From Nautilus pompilius (Eukaryota; Mollusca; Cephalopoda; Nautilida; Nautilidae): 64,000 nt of DNA. The notes under the pieces were generated by a model that saw only the letters and a list, made by a program, of their open reading frames with translations, did not search any database and had not been told where the DNA came from. Every line of letters starts with the position of its first letter. The first letter of the stretch is position 1. Shown piece after piece: positions 47,072 to 59,774 of this stretch. A program made the position numbers and the translations under genes. The stretch lies in contig JACATO010002127.1 of the NCBI GenBank assembly GCA_018389105.1, positions 1,674,001 through 1,738,000 on the forward strand, written 5' to 3'.

Positions 47072-47356
47072 GTGGAGGGGGCTGTAACCGTACAGCCCCT
47101 AGCCTACGAAGTGAAGGGTTTCAAAGAATACTTCCTCTCTTTGACGCCAAAAAACAATGTGAGGAATCCGTGGTTCGTGGAATACTGGGAGCAGAGATTT
47201 AAATGCAAGTACCCAAATAGCAGCTGGACGCCTTTTAATGAACGGTACAACAAAACCTGCACCGGAAACGAAACGGTGAAAAAAGACGGATTTCAATTGG
47301 AAGCACAGCTGCAGTTTGTCAGTGACGCTGTACTGGCATTCGGACATGCATTCAAA
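47072..47356 (+). CDS. mGluR: mGluR exon (ligand-binding domain, lobe 2) c
   Basis: This 285-base exon (95 codons, phase 0 to 0) starts VEGAVTVQPLAYEVKGF and ends VLAFGHAFK. It carries the family block SLTPKNNVRNPWFVEYWEQR followed by FKC, closest to the RNPWF..FWEQ(R/K)F.C form of mGluR2/3. Three N-glycosylation sequons follow (NSS, NKT, NET), with Cys residues in FKC and TCTGNE that are expected to be disulfide-bonded. QFVSDAVLAFGHA corresponds to the VNAVYAMAHA helix. The acceptor is a long T-run plus CAG, the donor GTAAGT. The peptide FKCKYPNSSWTPFNERYN is longer than the corresponding vertebrate loop. Confidence 0.95.
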
Positions 47357-50300
47357 GTAAGTCAGTAATCCGGGAAAAGCTTGGATCTTCTCGGTGAAAT
47401 ATACCCTTTTCCTCTTTTTTTTTTTTTACCAATAAAGTATTTTCTTGTAAAACAAATTTAGCATATCATCAATAATGAAAATACTTTGTATTCCATATGT
47501 TTGTTTTCTGATAGCTGCATTTCTAATAATTCGGAAACCGTCAAATTGGATAATTTAACAGTTTAGCTGTAACAGGCAAAACTGTTAAATTCTGAGAAAG
47601 CAATTACTGAAATCTCGAAATTCTTTATATTGTCGTCATTTATAGCACGAAATAAATCATCGATGAAATTAAGAGTAAATCGTAAACACCCGAGTTTCCT
47701 CAAAGGGTATACAATATTGTCATCCTGTCTATCAATCCACTAAATGGAAAATAGCTCTTTGGATTTCGGAATTGTTTTTGTTTTTATACATCACAAAGAC
47801 CATAAAAGGGACAACACTTAATTATCAGTTATTTATTCAAATAAAACTTTAGGAATTGTGAAGAGTAGTAAATGTTTCATGTTGGTTTTACCGCATTGTA
47901 TAAAACCTTTGGAGAAAGACACTTATGCAATAAACAGACCCATTTTTCAGAAACCCTGATACATTCAAAGGTGCAGAATTACTTTCCAATATATAGTTAA
48001 AATAGAAAGTTAAAGATTGCTAGAAAGCTTTAATTTTCAGTTTTATGGAATTATATTAGTTAACGCTTCCAAGCAATTATATATATAGAAGTCATTAATC
48101 TTTGCTGAGAAAAAATAGCATCTAGAACAAGTAGTTTTATTTTAGCGTGGAGACTTTTGAGGTCAAAGTTAATCATATTTATTTAAGATGCACACTCTAC
48201 CTACGGGGCAATATCTGAAGTAGTATAAAAAGATTGACTTCTTATGGAAGATATACGAAGACGAAAGTGCGTAATTTTCTAACGCATTCACAAGCGAAAA
48301 TCAAAGGGCATTTGGATAAAGGAAATTGCTTCTTGGCCTTAACGGATCAGATCAAATCGTAGAAGGGGAAGTAAATGCGTTTGATCTGTACGTTCGGCTT
48401 GAAAAGGCAGCTTTCTTTCACACAGATTATTTCTTCTCGTTTTGTCAAAGTTATATTAGATAATTTAATTACGTGCAATGAAAGTTGCTGAAATCGTTTC
48501 AAGATAATTACTAATCTAACGAGAACTATCAACATATGAGCATTAGAGAGGGGTAAAAGTAAAAAAAAAACATCTTTAAAAATCTAATTTATTTTCATGC
48601 TGATTGGATAAATACCTATGATGTTCAGAATTCTGATCCGTTCCAATAGCACTTTACGGTTTTATTTCTTTGGCATTCTCGTAAGCTGTCGCATTATAGC
48701 TCTTATGAACCCTTGCAATATCTTTGTATTGGTAATACTTTACTGACTCTAGAAATTGCACTGTGTCATTGTTTTATTGCGTTCGCAATCTAATCTCAGC
48801 ATCTTTTCTACGACATCCTGGCAGACCTGTCGCATTCTCGTAATTGTGCGGGGGAAAGTTACGACCAAACTCAGAACTTATATCGTAGCAATACCATCAA
48901 CGCGCTTTCGATGAAACAGCTGCTCAGGTTCTTGATATTCTTTTACCATTAAAGACACCCAGCTGCTCAGAATCTGACTGCTGTTGTTGTTGTTTTTTTA
49001 TGAAGACAACATCGTGCAGCGGACTTCTGAGCTCAAGCGCAACTTTCGCGAGTGTTTATATTTAAATTGGTCGTAAAAACAATTGAAAAAATAATAATTA
49101 CGAAAAAGAAAGAATTAAAGAGAATCCCGCAAAATAAAAGTAATTCAAGAACAAATTAAAGTTTTCAGATGAAATGATAATCTATACCAAAGTAGTACAT
49201 AAATTGTTAATGAGTTGAATAAATTACCTAGACGTGTTGATAAATGTAAGTATTAATCGATTTAAGAATTGTATTGATAGTCGTTTCTCTTTCCTGAGGA
49301 GGGAGGCTTGCATAACGCACGGATGGCTTTCTGCTTCCTGTCTAACTACTATAATAGACAAAATTAAATAAAACACCACGAGACAAGCATATAACTATGA
49401 AATTTCTTATGCAAAACTTTTTTTTATTATACAACATCAACTTAACAGATGTTATTCTTCCGAAATCTTTACACATTTAATCTTTATTTACATAATTGGA
49501 TTTAAATAAATTTCCTTTAGAAACATATTTCAGAAGTGTTGCTAAAATAGTTTACACTAAGATCCTATGTTATTGTATTTTTCAAAAAATGAAATCCATC
49601 ATTGACTTTTTTTAATTCCTAAAATTTAAACTTCAAATAAATTCACTAATATGGACTAAAAGTCATTTACTTTTTACAGTAAAGTCTCTATCATAAATTT
49701 TAGAAAAATAATCAGAATATTTTGAATTATGTACTTTTTATGTACATTAATAAATTAACATTACCTGTCTTCAAGTTTTTTTACAGGTAACACCAATTTT
49801 TCAATAATTTAAAATATGAACAAGCAAAGGTTAGATAAAATGATTGTATTATTACGTTACAAATGACCTGAATACATTAGATAATGACATTCTCAGGCAT
49901 TTTTGTTGCTTAGCAACCAAACCTTTTAGTTTTACTTTTTTATTTTTGTTTGCTTTGTGTTTTCTTAGAATTCCATATATGTAGCGTGTAGGGGATTGTC
50001 AGTAGATCTGATACATGTTGATGATGTTACTTTTCGTCGACATTATCTACCCGGCAGCACCAAAAGGTTTGGTTAGTACTTTTAAAATAAAAGAGAATAT
50101 TCAAGAAATTCTTGCGTTGTTAACTTACAAGTTCGTTTATTATTATCTTATGCCGGAAATTTGCGATTAATCAAAAGTTATATATTTTTAACGTACGGAT
50201 GAAATCAAAGTGTATAAATTAAATAAACTATGCGGAAATAATTTTAGATTTTAACAGAAATAAGAAATACTGAACGTAAATCGGTGTCGTCAAGATGTAA

Positions 50301-50719
50301 CTAAGAAATACCAAAATATTTCGAGTTAGTTTTCAATTAAAAAGAAACAGAACATATCGCCTAAAATAACGTGATTTTCTTTCCAGTAGATCTATATTTC
50401 CGACATTTCCCGAGTTATTTTGGGTTATATGTTTATCTATATTTGTACCTGACTGTTTTTGTTTATTTGAAAATCTATTTCAGTTCGAAATATTCTGGTG
50501 TTTTTAATTGGCTCCCTTTTCTGCTGATTTTGCATCTTTTACTTTTTTTAAAGGACGATATAATTAATACAAACGATCAACTTTCATGTAAAATTTTTTT
50601 TCATATAAACTGGGTAGGAATAAAAAACGGTGATTAAGCATCATCATCTCCAGACAACAGCGGTCTGCTAGTGCAGCGACACGCTGTCAGGGAGATGGAT
50701 ACAGCAGACCTGCTGAGGT

Positions 50720-51244
50720 TTGGAGAGAAGACTCTCATTTCTTGTACAAATACTTAAGTCAAGCTCGGCCCAAAGATTATTCAGATTTCTCGCACAAATA
50801 AATACACGCTGTAGTAAAGGTGCAGAGAGAAAAACCAACGATGCAAAGGGGGGGTTTGCTGGCTTTCGAAAGCTCCAGGCGGCGCCACTTAGATGTTTAT
50901 TCCGTGACGGCTCAAGAGAGGTGTTGCTGAGCAGGTTTTTCGCCTTTAAGTGCTGTATAGGCGAGGTCGGCTCCCTGCTTGAATTGACTGTGTACCCAAC
51001 CATTCCTCCCAATAGACCGGTCTCAATCAGTCCTTTGCTGGTCTCGAAGCGCCCCCTTCACAATATACGACTGAAGAACCCTGACAAAGATTTGTTTATA
51101 ATATCAACTCAGAAGTGGGAAATCTTTTCTGAAGACCAGATTCGCCTTTGTCAGAACACTCCACCTGCATCCATCCCGCCGTCGCTGATTGGTGAACAGC
51201 GCAAATCGGATCTAGGCATTTTGGCCTCGTGTGAGGATCCGTGA
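50720..51244 (+). other. 174-codon open frame of unknown nature
   Basis: An uninterrupted frame of 174 codons in a locally GC-richer patch within the mGluR intron, without an ATG at its start. The predicted product is basic and has no motif I recognise, and an antisense frame overlaps it. The length is unusual for this AT-rich window but the GC content alone could explain it. It could be repeat-derived. Confidence 0.2.
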
Positions 51245-51759
51245 ATCTCACTTAAGTAGAGTGGTAGGTGATTTATACTAATCTAACTGACTCTGACTTT
51301 ACGGATCCGTTAATAATTTCGCGCTTCAGTTGTCCACAAGATGGAAAACCCTTCGTTGCCTTTTAAAGCGTTCACATTCGGAATGACCCGCCGAAAACTC
51401 AGTCCAAGCAACTCGCTCGCCGTTCATGGAACTGGAGACATCGTCTTCGTACTCTGTGGAAATCGGGACATATTAAAATAGAAATATTAACTTTTATTTC
51501 GCTTGCGTGCTAAATTACAGTTTTCCTTTAGGAAAAACTGTTCAGAATTTTAAAGAGAAAATATATGGTAGCAGCAATAAAAGCAGATCATCAATTATCT
51601 TGCTGTCATTCGTTCGTGAATAGAAAACCAGCAGGTTTATAATTATCTCTGCTGGTATAAAGATTATGACTGAAATAAGGGCGATAAGTAAATCGTTCTA
51701 CTGCTGCATGAATATTAATGATAGACTAAGAGCTTTTGTTTGTTGTGTGTCAATCGTTT

Positions 51760-52056
51760 CAGGAAGTAAGTAAATGGACAGGTACAGTGGTAAGCAGGTC
51801 AGTCATGGAACCGTCTCGTTCTGACGTCATCGATGGCTGTACTCTTTTCAGTAAACTTAAGAAATATTTTATTAAACAGGGTGTCCAACAAATTCAAACG
51901 ACCCATTTCTCTGTAAAAAAAATAATAAATAAATTGTACATGTTCGTGAAGGGAAGTGTGTATGCTGAGAATGCAGCACCCTTTATAAACTTAATGAAAA
52001 TTGACGAAGGTGTTAGGGTTGGTTCCTTGCTGAAGAACTTAGACAACGAAAAATAG
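51760..52056 (+). other. Open frame after an acceptor-like site
   Basis: About 98 codons begin just after TCAATCGTTTCAG (ends 51763), in frame with GAAGTAAGT..., and end in TAG at 52056. The product is Lys/Val-rich, with no domain I recognise. As a terminal alternative exon it would join the mGluR phase-0 intron in frame, but there is no family similarity. Chance is the likelier explanation. Confidence 0.2.
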
Positions 52057-52658
52057 TTTCCAAATGCTCGTTCTTGATGTAATAAACGTCTGCATTTTAA
52101 GTTATGGCACAGAATAAATGTGGGTTAAAATAACGTAGAACCAACTTTCTGCGTTGTTTTGTTACTGAAATATGAGCTCCTGAGTCTGTTGGTTTAGCCT
52201 GAATCAATTATAAGATGATGGAATGTAATCAGACACTAGAACATTTAACAAACCGTCGAGGCATCGCCAAGTTAAAGCGAAAAGGAGGCCAGATATTTCG
52301 AATATTCCCTCATTTAAAAAGTTAATTCATGCATTTCCTTGGGGAAATGATTTTCCTATGTTATCGATTTTAATGAAAGCATTTGCCAATGTGTAAAAAT
52401 GATTCCTATATAACTGTGTGCAGTCAGCCTTCATACTTATTACAAAATAAAAGAGTTAAAAAGTTTGTTTTTTTAATATTTCTATTAGATTTTAGTTTTA
52501 TAAAAACCGGTTACTATTTTTTCTTGGTTCTTCATTTTATATAAAATTTGTAGAGTAATATTACTTTTGTGGTATTCATTGTGGTAATCGATGAAATAGT
52601 GCGCTCATTTCCCCCCTAATATACCCTAATTCCGTATTATTATTTTGTACCCTATCAG

Positions 52659-52764
52659 AACATGCACAAAGATGTTTGTGGCGGAAAACCTCGACTTTGT
52701 GACGCTATGGATCCAATAGATGGAGAGCTGCTCAAAGAATACCTTCTAGGGGTCAGTTTTAAGG
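52659..52764 (+). CDS. mGluR: mGluR exon (ligand-binding domain, end of lobe region) d
   Basis: This 106-base exon (phase 0 start, phase 1 end) encodes NMHKDVCGGKPRLCDAMDPI followed by DGELLKEYLLGVSFK. NMHKD(L/V)C and LCDAM..(I/L)DG..L are diagnostic mGluR blocks; LCDAM and the LLKEYLL form favour group II (mGluR3 has a similar KDYLL). The two Cys residues match the conserved pair of this loop. The donor is GTAAGT. The next exon should open with the rest of a Gly codon and lead to the F..NGD..GRY block; I did not find it in the remaining 11 kb. Confidence 0.93.
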
Positions 52765-53823
52765 GTAAGTTTATCTATGATTGCCAGGCTTCCTGCTGTA
52801 GTCGTACACCTGTCGCTGAACTTGTCGGTGGTCACTAATTATCTCTCGAAGCGTCTTCAAAAAATCAATAATCATTTTGCCAAAAGACACGTGTAAATTA
52901 GCTCAGCTGTTAATCAGTTCAGTCGGGGTTTTTTTGCTTCATCTAAAAGAAGGGATTCAAAAAAAACACAAAAGACTGGGAGGACAGAAATAATATTTCG
53001 ACTGCTTTCATATTTAAACGGAAAACCTTTGGCCATTTACCCGGGATAGATTCGTCAACAACTGGACCAATCACAATAAGTCCTATCAATTCGGTCGATA
53101 TCAATGAATGCTGGAAACTGTTCTGGCCACTTTCCGGAAACTGTAGAAACCTGGACTTATTTGGTAAAAATCGGTATTCCAAAAAGCAGAAGGGGGCGTG
53201 GCAGGGTCGGCGCTGTCCGTCACAGCTGACGACTGGCTCTACACGTGGTGAGCAGTAGAGAGCATTCCGCCGCTCCACCAGTGCACGCCCCGTTCTACAG
53301 ACAGGGTCTTCCGGTCTCCTTGGCCTCCTGTGCACGTGCTGGCACGTTTTCAGCCGGGGTTCTGTTCTCATGATTCTCTTTACAGCGCAAACTTTTCATT
53401 CTGCTTGGTGTCTAAGATGTACATAAACGTGTCTTACAGTTTCTCACCCTATTACCAGTCGGGGGTGAAATATTTAATGGAGACTCCCCGACTCCTCCCT
53501 ACCGACGGCACATTGTACCATTACGATCTCCCTTCTGAGCCTCCTGGTCATGGCCGCTTTTGTGCGGACCAAAACTGACTCTGCCTGTACTTGTTCTTAT
53601 AGATTGCAATCATGTATTTATGAGACTGGAGTATTCTATGTGAATGTTGAGAATTTTTATTTATTTACACCAAGTCTTTGCGTATATGCAGATGTATGTA
53701 AACTTAAAAAGACAGTGTTTGTTTTGTTCTTTTTTTCTGAGTGGTTTTAATTACTCTAAATTACATACAGACAACATTAAAACATTTTTACGAAATCTAA
53801 TAGATCAAAACAAGTATACTTCG

Positions 53824-53874
53824 TGCACGCACGCACACACACACACCACACACACACACAACACACACACATAA

Positions 53875-53906
<32 letters not shown>

Positions 53907-53938
53907 ACACACAATACACACACACACACATACACATA
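53824..53938. repeat. (CA)n microsatellite
   Basis: About 115 bp of CA/AC with scattered interruptions; it generates Thr/His and Val/Cys low-complexity frames that are not genes. Confidence 0.97.
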
Positions 53939-54085
53939 CTGCAAACCAGTTTGAAAGTAAGCGAAATATGGGTGAAATTGTTTTTTTCATAAATAGTAAA
54001 ACCCCAATTTAGTTCTCACCATAGCTTTGTGAATATAAAATTCATTACACGGATGCAAAAATACAGATTTGTAATGAATTTTGAC

Positions 54086-54830
54086 GTAGACCTTTGATTC
54101 ATCGAAGTAATCGTTCCTTTGCTCTGATACCAGCTTTCAAATTACAGGGAGTCTATCAAGGAACTTTGCCAAATATTCGGTGGTTACTCAGCCCCATGCT
54201 GACGAGGGGTACTCCCATAACTGTGTTGTGCTGTGTTATGTGGCAACATCTTTATCAAGTCCATCCCATATGAGTTCAGTGGTTGGTAATTAGATGACCA
54301 AATCATGTTCTGAAGCATATCCTATGGTTTGCATAATTTGGACATGTGCTTGTGGTGATTATATTATTACAAAATAAACCAATCTTCTACTTAATGGTCA
54401 ACTGCCAAAAGTAACTGCGTGTCATTGCAGAAAATTGTGGTAATGCTTTTCCATCAATGTTTTATTAGCTGTACAAAATCACTGCGTGAATAAGCTCCAT
54501 TAACACCGGATTTTTTAAAATTCTATTCTGCTATGGCGTACTTTTGTTGATATAAGTCTTCTATTTTTTTTATTTTTTGCCCAAAAATATCACATATTTA
54601 TCCTCTTCTTTAGATGTTACTTATCTTCCTGTACATTGTTTCAAGTCGTCTGGAGTCTTTGCAGATCGTAGTGAATGGCTTTGTTGGAAACTCCGAGTTT
54701 TTTTATCATCTTTCCTTTTATCAGGCCTTCCTTTCTCAAAAATACAAATGGCTGTCACGCTTCAAGATCAGTTTGCCATCCTAAAAAAAGCATTCAGTAA
54801 TCATATCCATCAAAAGTTATGACTTCTCAA
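54086..54830 (-). pseudogene. Tc1 transposase relic of a second family
   Basis: Read on the - strand from 54830: RKEGLIKGKMIKKLGVSNKA and IHYDLQRLQTT (N-terminal helix-turn-helix), a KNRRLISTK-like segment, then after deletions a KHMSKLCK-like block (from QQDNDPKHTSKLCK), MIWSSNYQPLNSYGMDLIKM (from the TWPPQSPDLNPIE..WDEL block), TTEYLAKFLDRLP and finally YFDESKV. Numerous stops and frameshifts occur and the first catalytic Asp block is missing. It is clearly a different Tc1 lineage from the element starting 98 bases to its right. No TIR could be identified. Confidence 0.7.
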
Positions 54831-54927
54831 AGGTTTAGAAGCATCTGTTCAGTTTAACGTCATTTCATTGCCCATTTTGACATCCAATGAAATTATGTTG
54901 TGAAAACTTCCAGCCTACTTTTATATA

Positions 54928-56549
54928 CAGCGGTGTGCAAAACTCTTGCATAAAAATGACTAGACTAAGAAAATGGGTTCTTATTTTGTATAAATTAGTA
55001 ACTATCGGATGTTTTCTGTCTTTAAACGATGTATAACACTAAGATATATGTTGTAATTGCACAGTCAAAATTTAAATATTAATAAAATAATTTGCATGAA
55101 ATCGACGAGTGCAAAAGTGTTGCATAATCTACAAAAAATTAGAATATATATTTAGTGCTATAATAGTTTAGGAGAGTAGAAAATAAATATGAAAAACTGT
55201 CATTTTCCACTATTCTGATTCATTTTTGTTCGATATAGTGATGCCGAGAGCCCAATATTTGACCCCCGAACAGCGGGCCACAATCGTTCGCATGAAAGAA
55301 GATGGTGAAGCTGAGTGGGTCATTGCGGATCGTATCGGTTACAATCAGTCGACGATATCTCGCTCCCTGAAAGGTTAGAAAGACGATGGGAGCCTAATTT
55401 CGAAACGCAGAGCCGGCAGACCGCGGAAAACGACGGCTCGACAGGATCGTCTGATCGCCCGCATGTCGAACTCGGACCGATTCCGCACTTCCACCGACAT
55501 CCAGACCGCCTTGTCAAGGCACCATGGGATCTAGTTGGCCTCATGCACCATCAGACGGCGTTTGATCCACATGGGACGGTTCGGGCGAAAGGCACAGAAG
55601 AAACCGTTCATCAGTCCGGACAATCGTCGAAAGCGACTGCAGTGGGCACACGACCATCTCCACTGGACCGTGGTCCAGTGGTCCCGAGTGTTGTTTTCCG
55701 ACGAAAGTAAATTCATGAAGGTCCACTCCGCGGGTCGGGTGTACGTTCGGCGATCGGTGGCCGAGAAATACCATCCTAGTTGCACTCGACCGACTATGCA
55801 TGCAGGGGGAGATTCGGCCATGGTTTGGAGCTGCTTTCGATCGTCCGTTGTCGGTCCGTTGCGTCACGTGGAGGGTCGAATAAATGCTCATGACTATGCT
55901 AATATCGTTTCGGACATTGTCGAACCGTGTATGTGTGACCACATGCCCCTGACGGCCATCTATCAGCAGGTCAACGCCCCCATCCACACAGCTCGGAGTG
56001 TCAAGGTCTTGATGGCAGAATTGCGAATCCCCCTCCTCGACTGGCCGGCTCAAAGCCCGGATCTCCATCCCATCGAAAACATTTGGCACTCGATTAAACT
56101 CAGCGTTAGAGCCAAAAAACCGAAAAATAAAACCGATTTGAAACGGAAAATCGCGGAAGCCTGGTCGGAGTTCAGTAGTGACAATTGTCACCGTTTGGTA
56201 GCCAGCATGCCTCGTCGTTGTGAACAAGTTATCAAGAATTTCGGATATTCTACTCATTATTGATAGATCTGATCACTTTCTGCATAATTGGAATTAAATC
56301 TGAATTGATTAGATAGCTGTCTAGATTTTATGCAACACTTTTGCACACGTTGATTTGATGCAAATGATTTTCTAGAAATTATAACTTTTCTTACAATGAA
56401 ACAATATGCTTGATGTTATTGGAATAGATGCACAAAAGCAATATATAGAAATACTTTAATGAACAAGGTTTGATAACAACTGATTTAGACAAAATGCGAG
56501 CTAATTAACAGGAAAAGTTGTTTTTATGCAAGACTTTTTCACGCCGCTG
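54928..56549 (+). mobile_element. Tc1-family transposon, IR/DR type, copy 2
   Basis: The ends CAGCGGTGTGCAAAACTCTT (54928) and, read inward from 56549, CAGCGGCGTGAAAAAGTCTT are flanked by TA on both sides (54926-54927 and 56550-56551). Inner repeats of GTGCAAAAGTGTTGCATAA type lie at about 55110 and 56325. It is nearly the same sequence as the copy at 16965-18599, in the opposite orientation. The intact TA duplication and sharp ends indicate a younger insertion than most repeats here. Confidence 0.93.
55241..56263 (+). pseudogene. Tc1 transposase (DD34E), stops and D-to-V change, copy 2
   Basis: A single frame of 340 codons plus stop, ATG (MPRAQYLTPEQRATIV) to GYSTHY, the normal family length. 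Two TAG stops interrupt it (55376-55378, codon 46, where copy 1 has Trp; 55532-55534, codon 98, also Trp in copy 1). The first catalytic block LFSDESKF and the Glu of SPDLHPIENIW are intact, but the second catalytic Asp is Val (YQQVNAPIHTA, codon 55970-55972). Two helix-turn-helix segments lie in residues 10-50 and 60-120. No frameshift is needed. Confidence 0.95.
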
Positions 56550-57068
56550 TACATGCTGTGAAGACCAAAAGGGTGTGGTATTTGACAAAAGAAATGTTTT
56601 TTCAAAGTTTATTATGTACGTGTTCTTGAGTCATTTAAACAGAATAAATCCCGTATGAATATAATTGTTTTATTTGCTTTATAGATGCGAGTGTATTGTC
56701 TTAAACTTATTGAAGTTTTGAGGCAATCGAGTGATATAGAAAATCCGTAGTAATGACTTCGCTCTTTGGTTTTCCTACTTTGAGGGTCCGTGTATAAGAC
56801 GCTGTATTTACTCTTTTGCCTGTTTATCTGAGCGGCCTGGTGGTGGTCCATTGGTGTTAGACTCTCTCTCTTTGAGCTTCAGAACTCTCCATGAGCCTTC
56901 GAAGACCACGAACAGACGCCAATGTTCTCAACATCGTCTTGGGCAAAAAAATAGTAGATACTTTCTAGGTGGCCGGTTATTTCCAAAACTGATAGGTATG
57001 GTGAGTATTACCAGCTATTATTGTTACGGAACGAACTTTAAAATTCCCTACTATAATTTCAATTTTCA

Positions 57069-57235
57069 GATGGGGAGGAGACCAACGGTAGACTATTGGA
57101 CTGCTAGGGTTGAGGATCCGAGTTTGAATCTGTCGGGACTCGGTTCGGCTTACCTCTCTTGCGGGCTTTACTTTCGTTCTTTTCTACTAGTTGGCCATTC
57201 TGTTTTTTTTATACTTATGGTTGAGGGTCGGTGAG
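57069..57235 (+). repeat. tRNA-derived SINE
   Basis: An A-box-like CAACGGTAGACTATTGG (about 57084-57100) and B box GAGTTTGAATCTG (57120-57132) have tRNA spacing. A body with TCTTGCGGGCTTTACTTTCG follows and ends near 57235. The tRNA-like head differs from that of the V-core family. Confidence 0.5.
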
Positions 57236-59774
57236 TGGCTACTGATTTGCTTTCGCCTTCAATCAAAAGCTCCCAAGTAACTGGCTTGGTCACGTAGACA
57301 GATGTCCCATACCTTCCGCGGAATTTCCTCAATCTAGATGTTACAAAAAAGCAAACATGTGAATCTCTATAATGTATTAGTTGGTTTTTTTTTTCTTTGA
57401 TATAGTTTTAGTTATCACGAGAATGTTCTTGGCGTATTTGTTTTATAAAATATACCCTTACCTATACCACTAACTGTTTTTTCTAAAATGTATTGCTGTT
57501 ACTGTTGTAAAGGATTAATTTAGATACTTTTTAAATTATGGATCATTGTTAGCTCTCTGTAGTTTTTTTGTGATGAGGCATTATGCATCGATTTTGTAAA
57601 ACAGAAGCCACTTTTGACCGAAAGTGTACCTTGCAAGTACCTCCTGTCTGTTCCGGAGATACGAACAACTAAACTTAATGTTGTGAGTCTTAGCTTCCGT
57701 CTAAAACATTTTATCCCAAGGTAATCTAGAGTTGTAATGGTTGCTCTACGTTGATAGGTTGTATAATAAGTAGTTTTCTTCTGGAATTCCGACTGGTAAT
57801 AATGGAGGCAACATAACAAAACTTCAAAAGCTTTTTAATAGATTTGCAAATAATCCTGAAAGCAAAGACAACATTAGCAACATGGTTTGGTATAGGAACC
57901 CAGAAATTTGTTTTGAAACAAACAGAAAATGGCGAGATCTAAAGAATCAGCAGACATCAAAAGACAGCCAGATTTTTGGATTTTATTACGTCAGCTGCCT
58001 AATCTGTCTTAACCAATACACACATACACACTGTTATCTATTCTGCTTTTCAGAAAAGCCTTATCTGATTATAAATTCAACGTGAGACGGCAAAATTAAA
58101 TAAATTTCATCTTTGTCGACCTGTAGAAGATGGGGGAATATCAAGCTGGAGAAAGCAGCTCCAGAATCCAAACAACTCATCACAATATAATCTCACTTAC
58201 TGCGCGTCAGTAGCTCCATTTTTTGATTTTTGGAATTAGTATATAACATAAAAATTAGCTTTCAAAAATCAATACGCAATAAAATTCATTACAATAGTCT
58301 AGAATTCATTAGTAATTCTAGGTTGGGCTCAGCTACCCATAATATAACAGGCTTAGCTACAGGGGATTTGTGAATCAAGGCTAATTGTTTTCAGATATAC
58401 ATATTTTATTAGGGAAGGGATGGGATGGATTGGAACAACATTATACCTTTAATTCGTAAAAAAAAAAAAGAAAAAGAAGTGAGATTCGGAAGTTAGAAAG
58501 CTTCTTGTTTTTCCGATTCTAGTGATAACGGCGCTGCCACGATAACTCTGTAAGAGAGCGAGTGGCTTTAGACAGCTTAAACAATGGTCAGTACCGCTTA
58601 CGGCTAGGTTTGTTTTGTCCAAGCCCTCCTTCAGATTTGGAAATATTACCAGATGTTGTCTCAAAGCTATTTTGTTGTTGTAAGGATGTGTGAGCAGTGT
58701 AGTAGTTTGCGAAGGTTCCTGCGACCTATAACCAAAGTATGAAATTACTTAGTCTTTCTTTTTAATGCTGAAAATATGGAAATATAATATTCTCGTGTAT
58801 AACTCACAACAACTGAGAAGAAAAATGCGCGTGTAGATTGTTGGAAAGTTTATAGAATGCATATTAGAAAATTTAGGAAATATGTGATATACGGTGAACA
58901 TAAAATCATGTAATTATACTAAATTAAACTGAGTATATCATGATGCTGCGGTATTAACATGACTGTCCATCGAACCAATTTCTATAAATCGCTGGTGTTG
59001 CTGTCAGATGCCCCTCACAAGCCGCCTTTTTATTACTGTCGGTCAGAGATGGATATTCTATGTGGCTGAGCTGAAAAGGTATTTACGTAAGATGCGATAA
59101 AGTACCTCCGGATAATAGCATTGCCTGTGTGTCAAAACATCTACAATAAAGCTTCTCCGCAGCAGCAGAAACATGTTTTATAGCCAAAAGGTAGACTGGA
59201 GTAATCCATTTTGATTAGAATACTAACTCGGAAAAATAATAGAATTAATATGCGAATACCTGAAGCAGAGAGCTCACGCGTGAGTTTCAAATTAATGATT
59301 TCCTAAAACGCATGGCTAAAAAAAACATTAAAGACATAAATATCCAGATTATTGTAACAAACAAATAAAAAGTAAAAACTGAAAGTAAATGCATAGTCAG
59401 TTTAGAATTTACTGTTGCTTATTGTGTGCTGATGAAATTAATTTTGATAAATAATTTCAGACGTTTTGAATAAAGGTAACTAGTTGAATTAAGCAAAGGC
59501 CAATTGCGTTTATGTATGTAAACCCTGAGTAGTAATGCGCGTCCTTAAAAGGAGAATTACTGCATTTCGTGAGTGAACAGATAATGTTTCCTTTGGCTTA
59601 CTGCTGTTGGCAGAGAAAGCTGTAATTACCGTCGCTAGATGATGAATGTCGTTACGGAGAATCCATATAACTGAAGTTGGTTTGTATTTTTAAGTAATAA
59701 AAAAAAAGAAGAAATTCCCTTTAAATCTTATTTTGCTTTTAACTGGTTTTATTATGTAATAAATAATTCTGGGG

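Larger units (their letters stand above)
47357..52658 (+). other. mGluR intron, 5.3 kb
   Basis: A phase-0 intron (donor GTAAGT, acceptor CCCTATCAG). 47357-50640 is AT-rich with no gene. 50640-51440 is GC-richer and holds the open frame described separately. 51245-51759 and 52057-52658 show nothing. Confidence 0.75.

Noticed and set aside
53644..53990. Thr/His- and Cys/Val-rich small proteins
   Set aside because: These are translations of the CA microsatellite.
55531..56257. 238-codon antisense frame across the Tc1 transposase (and similar at 17415-18160)
   Set aside because: It is the shadow of the real transposase on the other strand; no family match.
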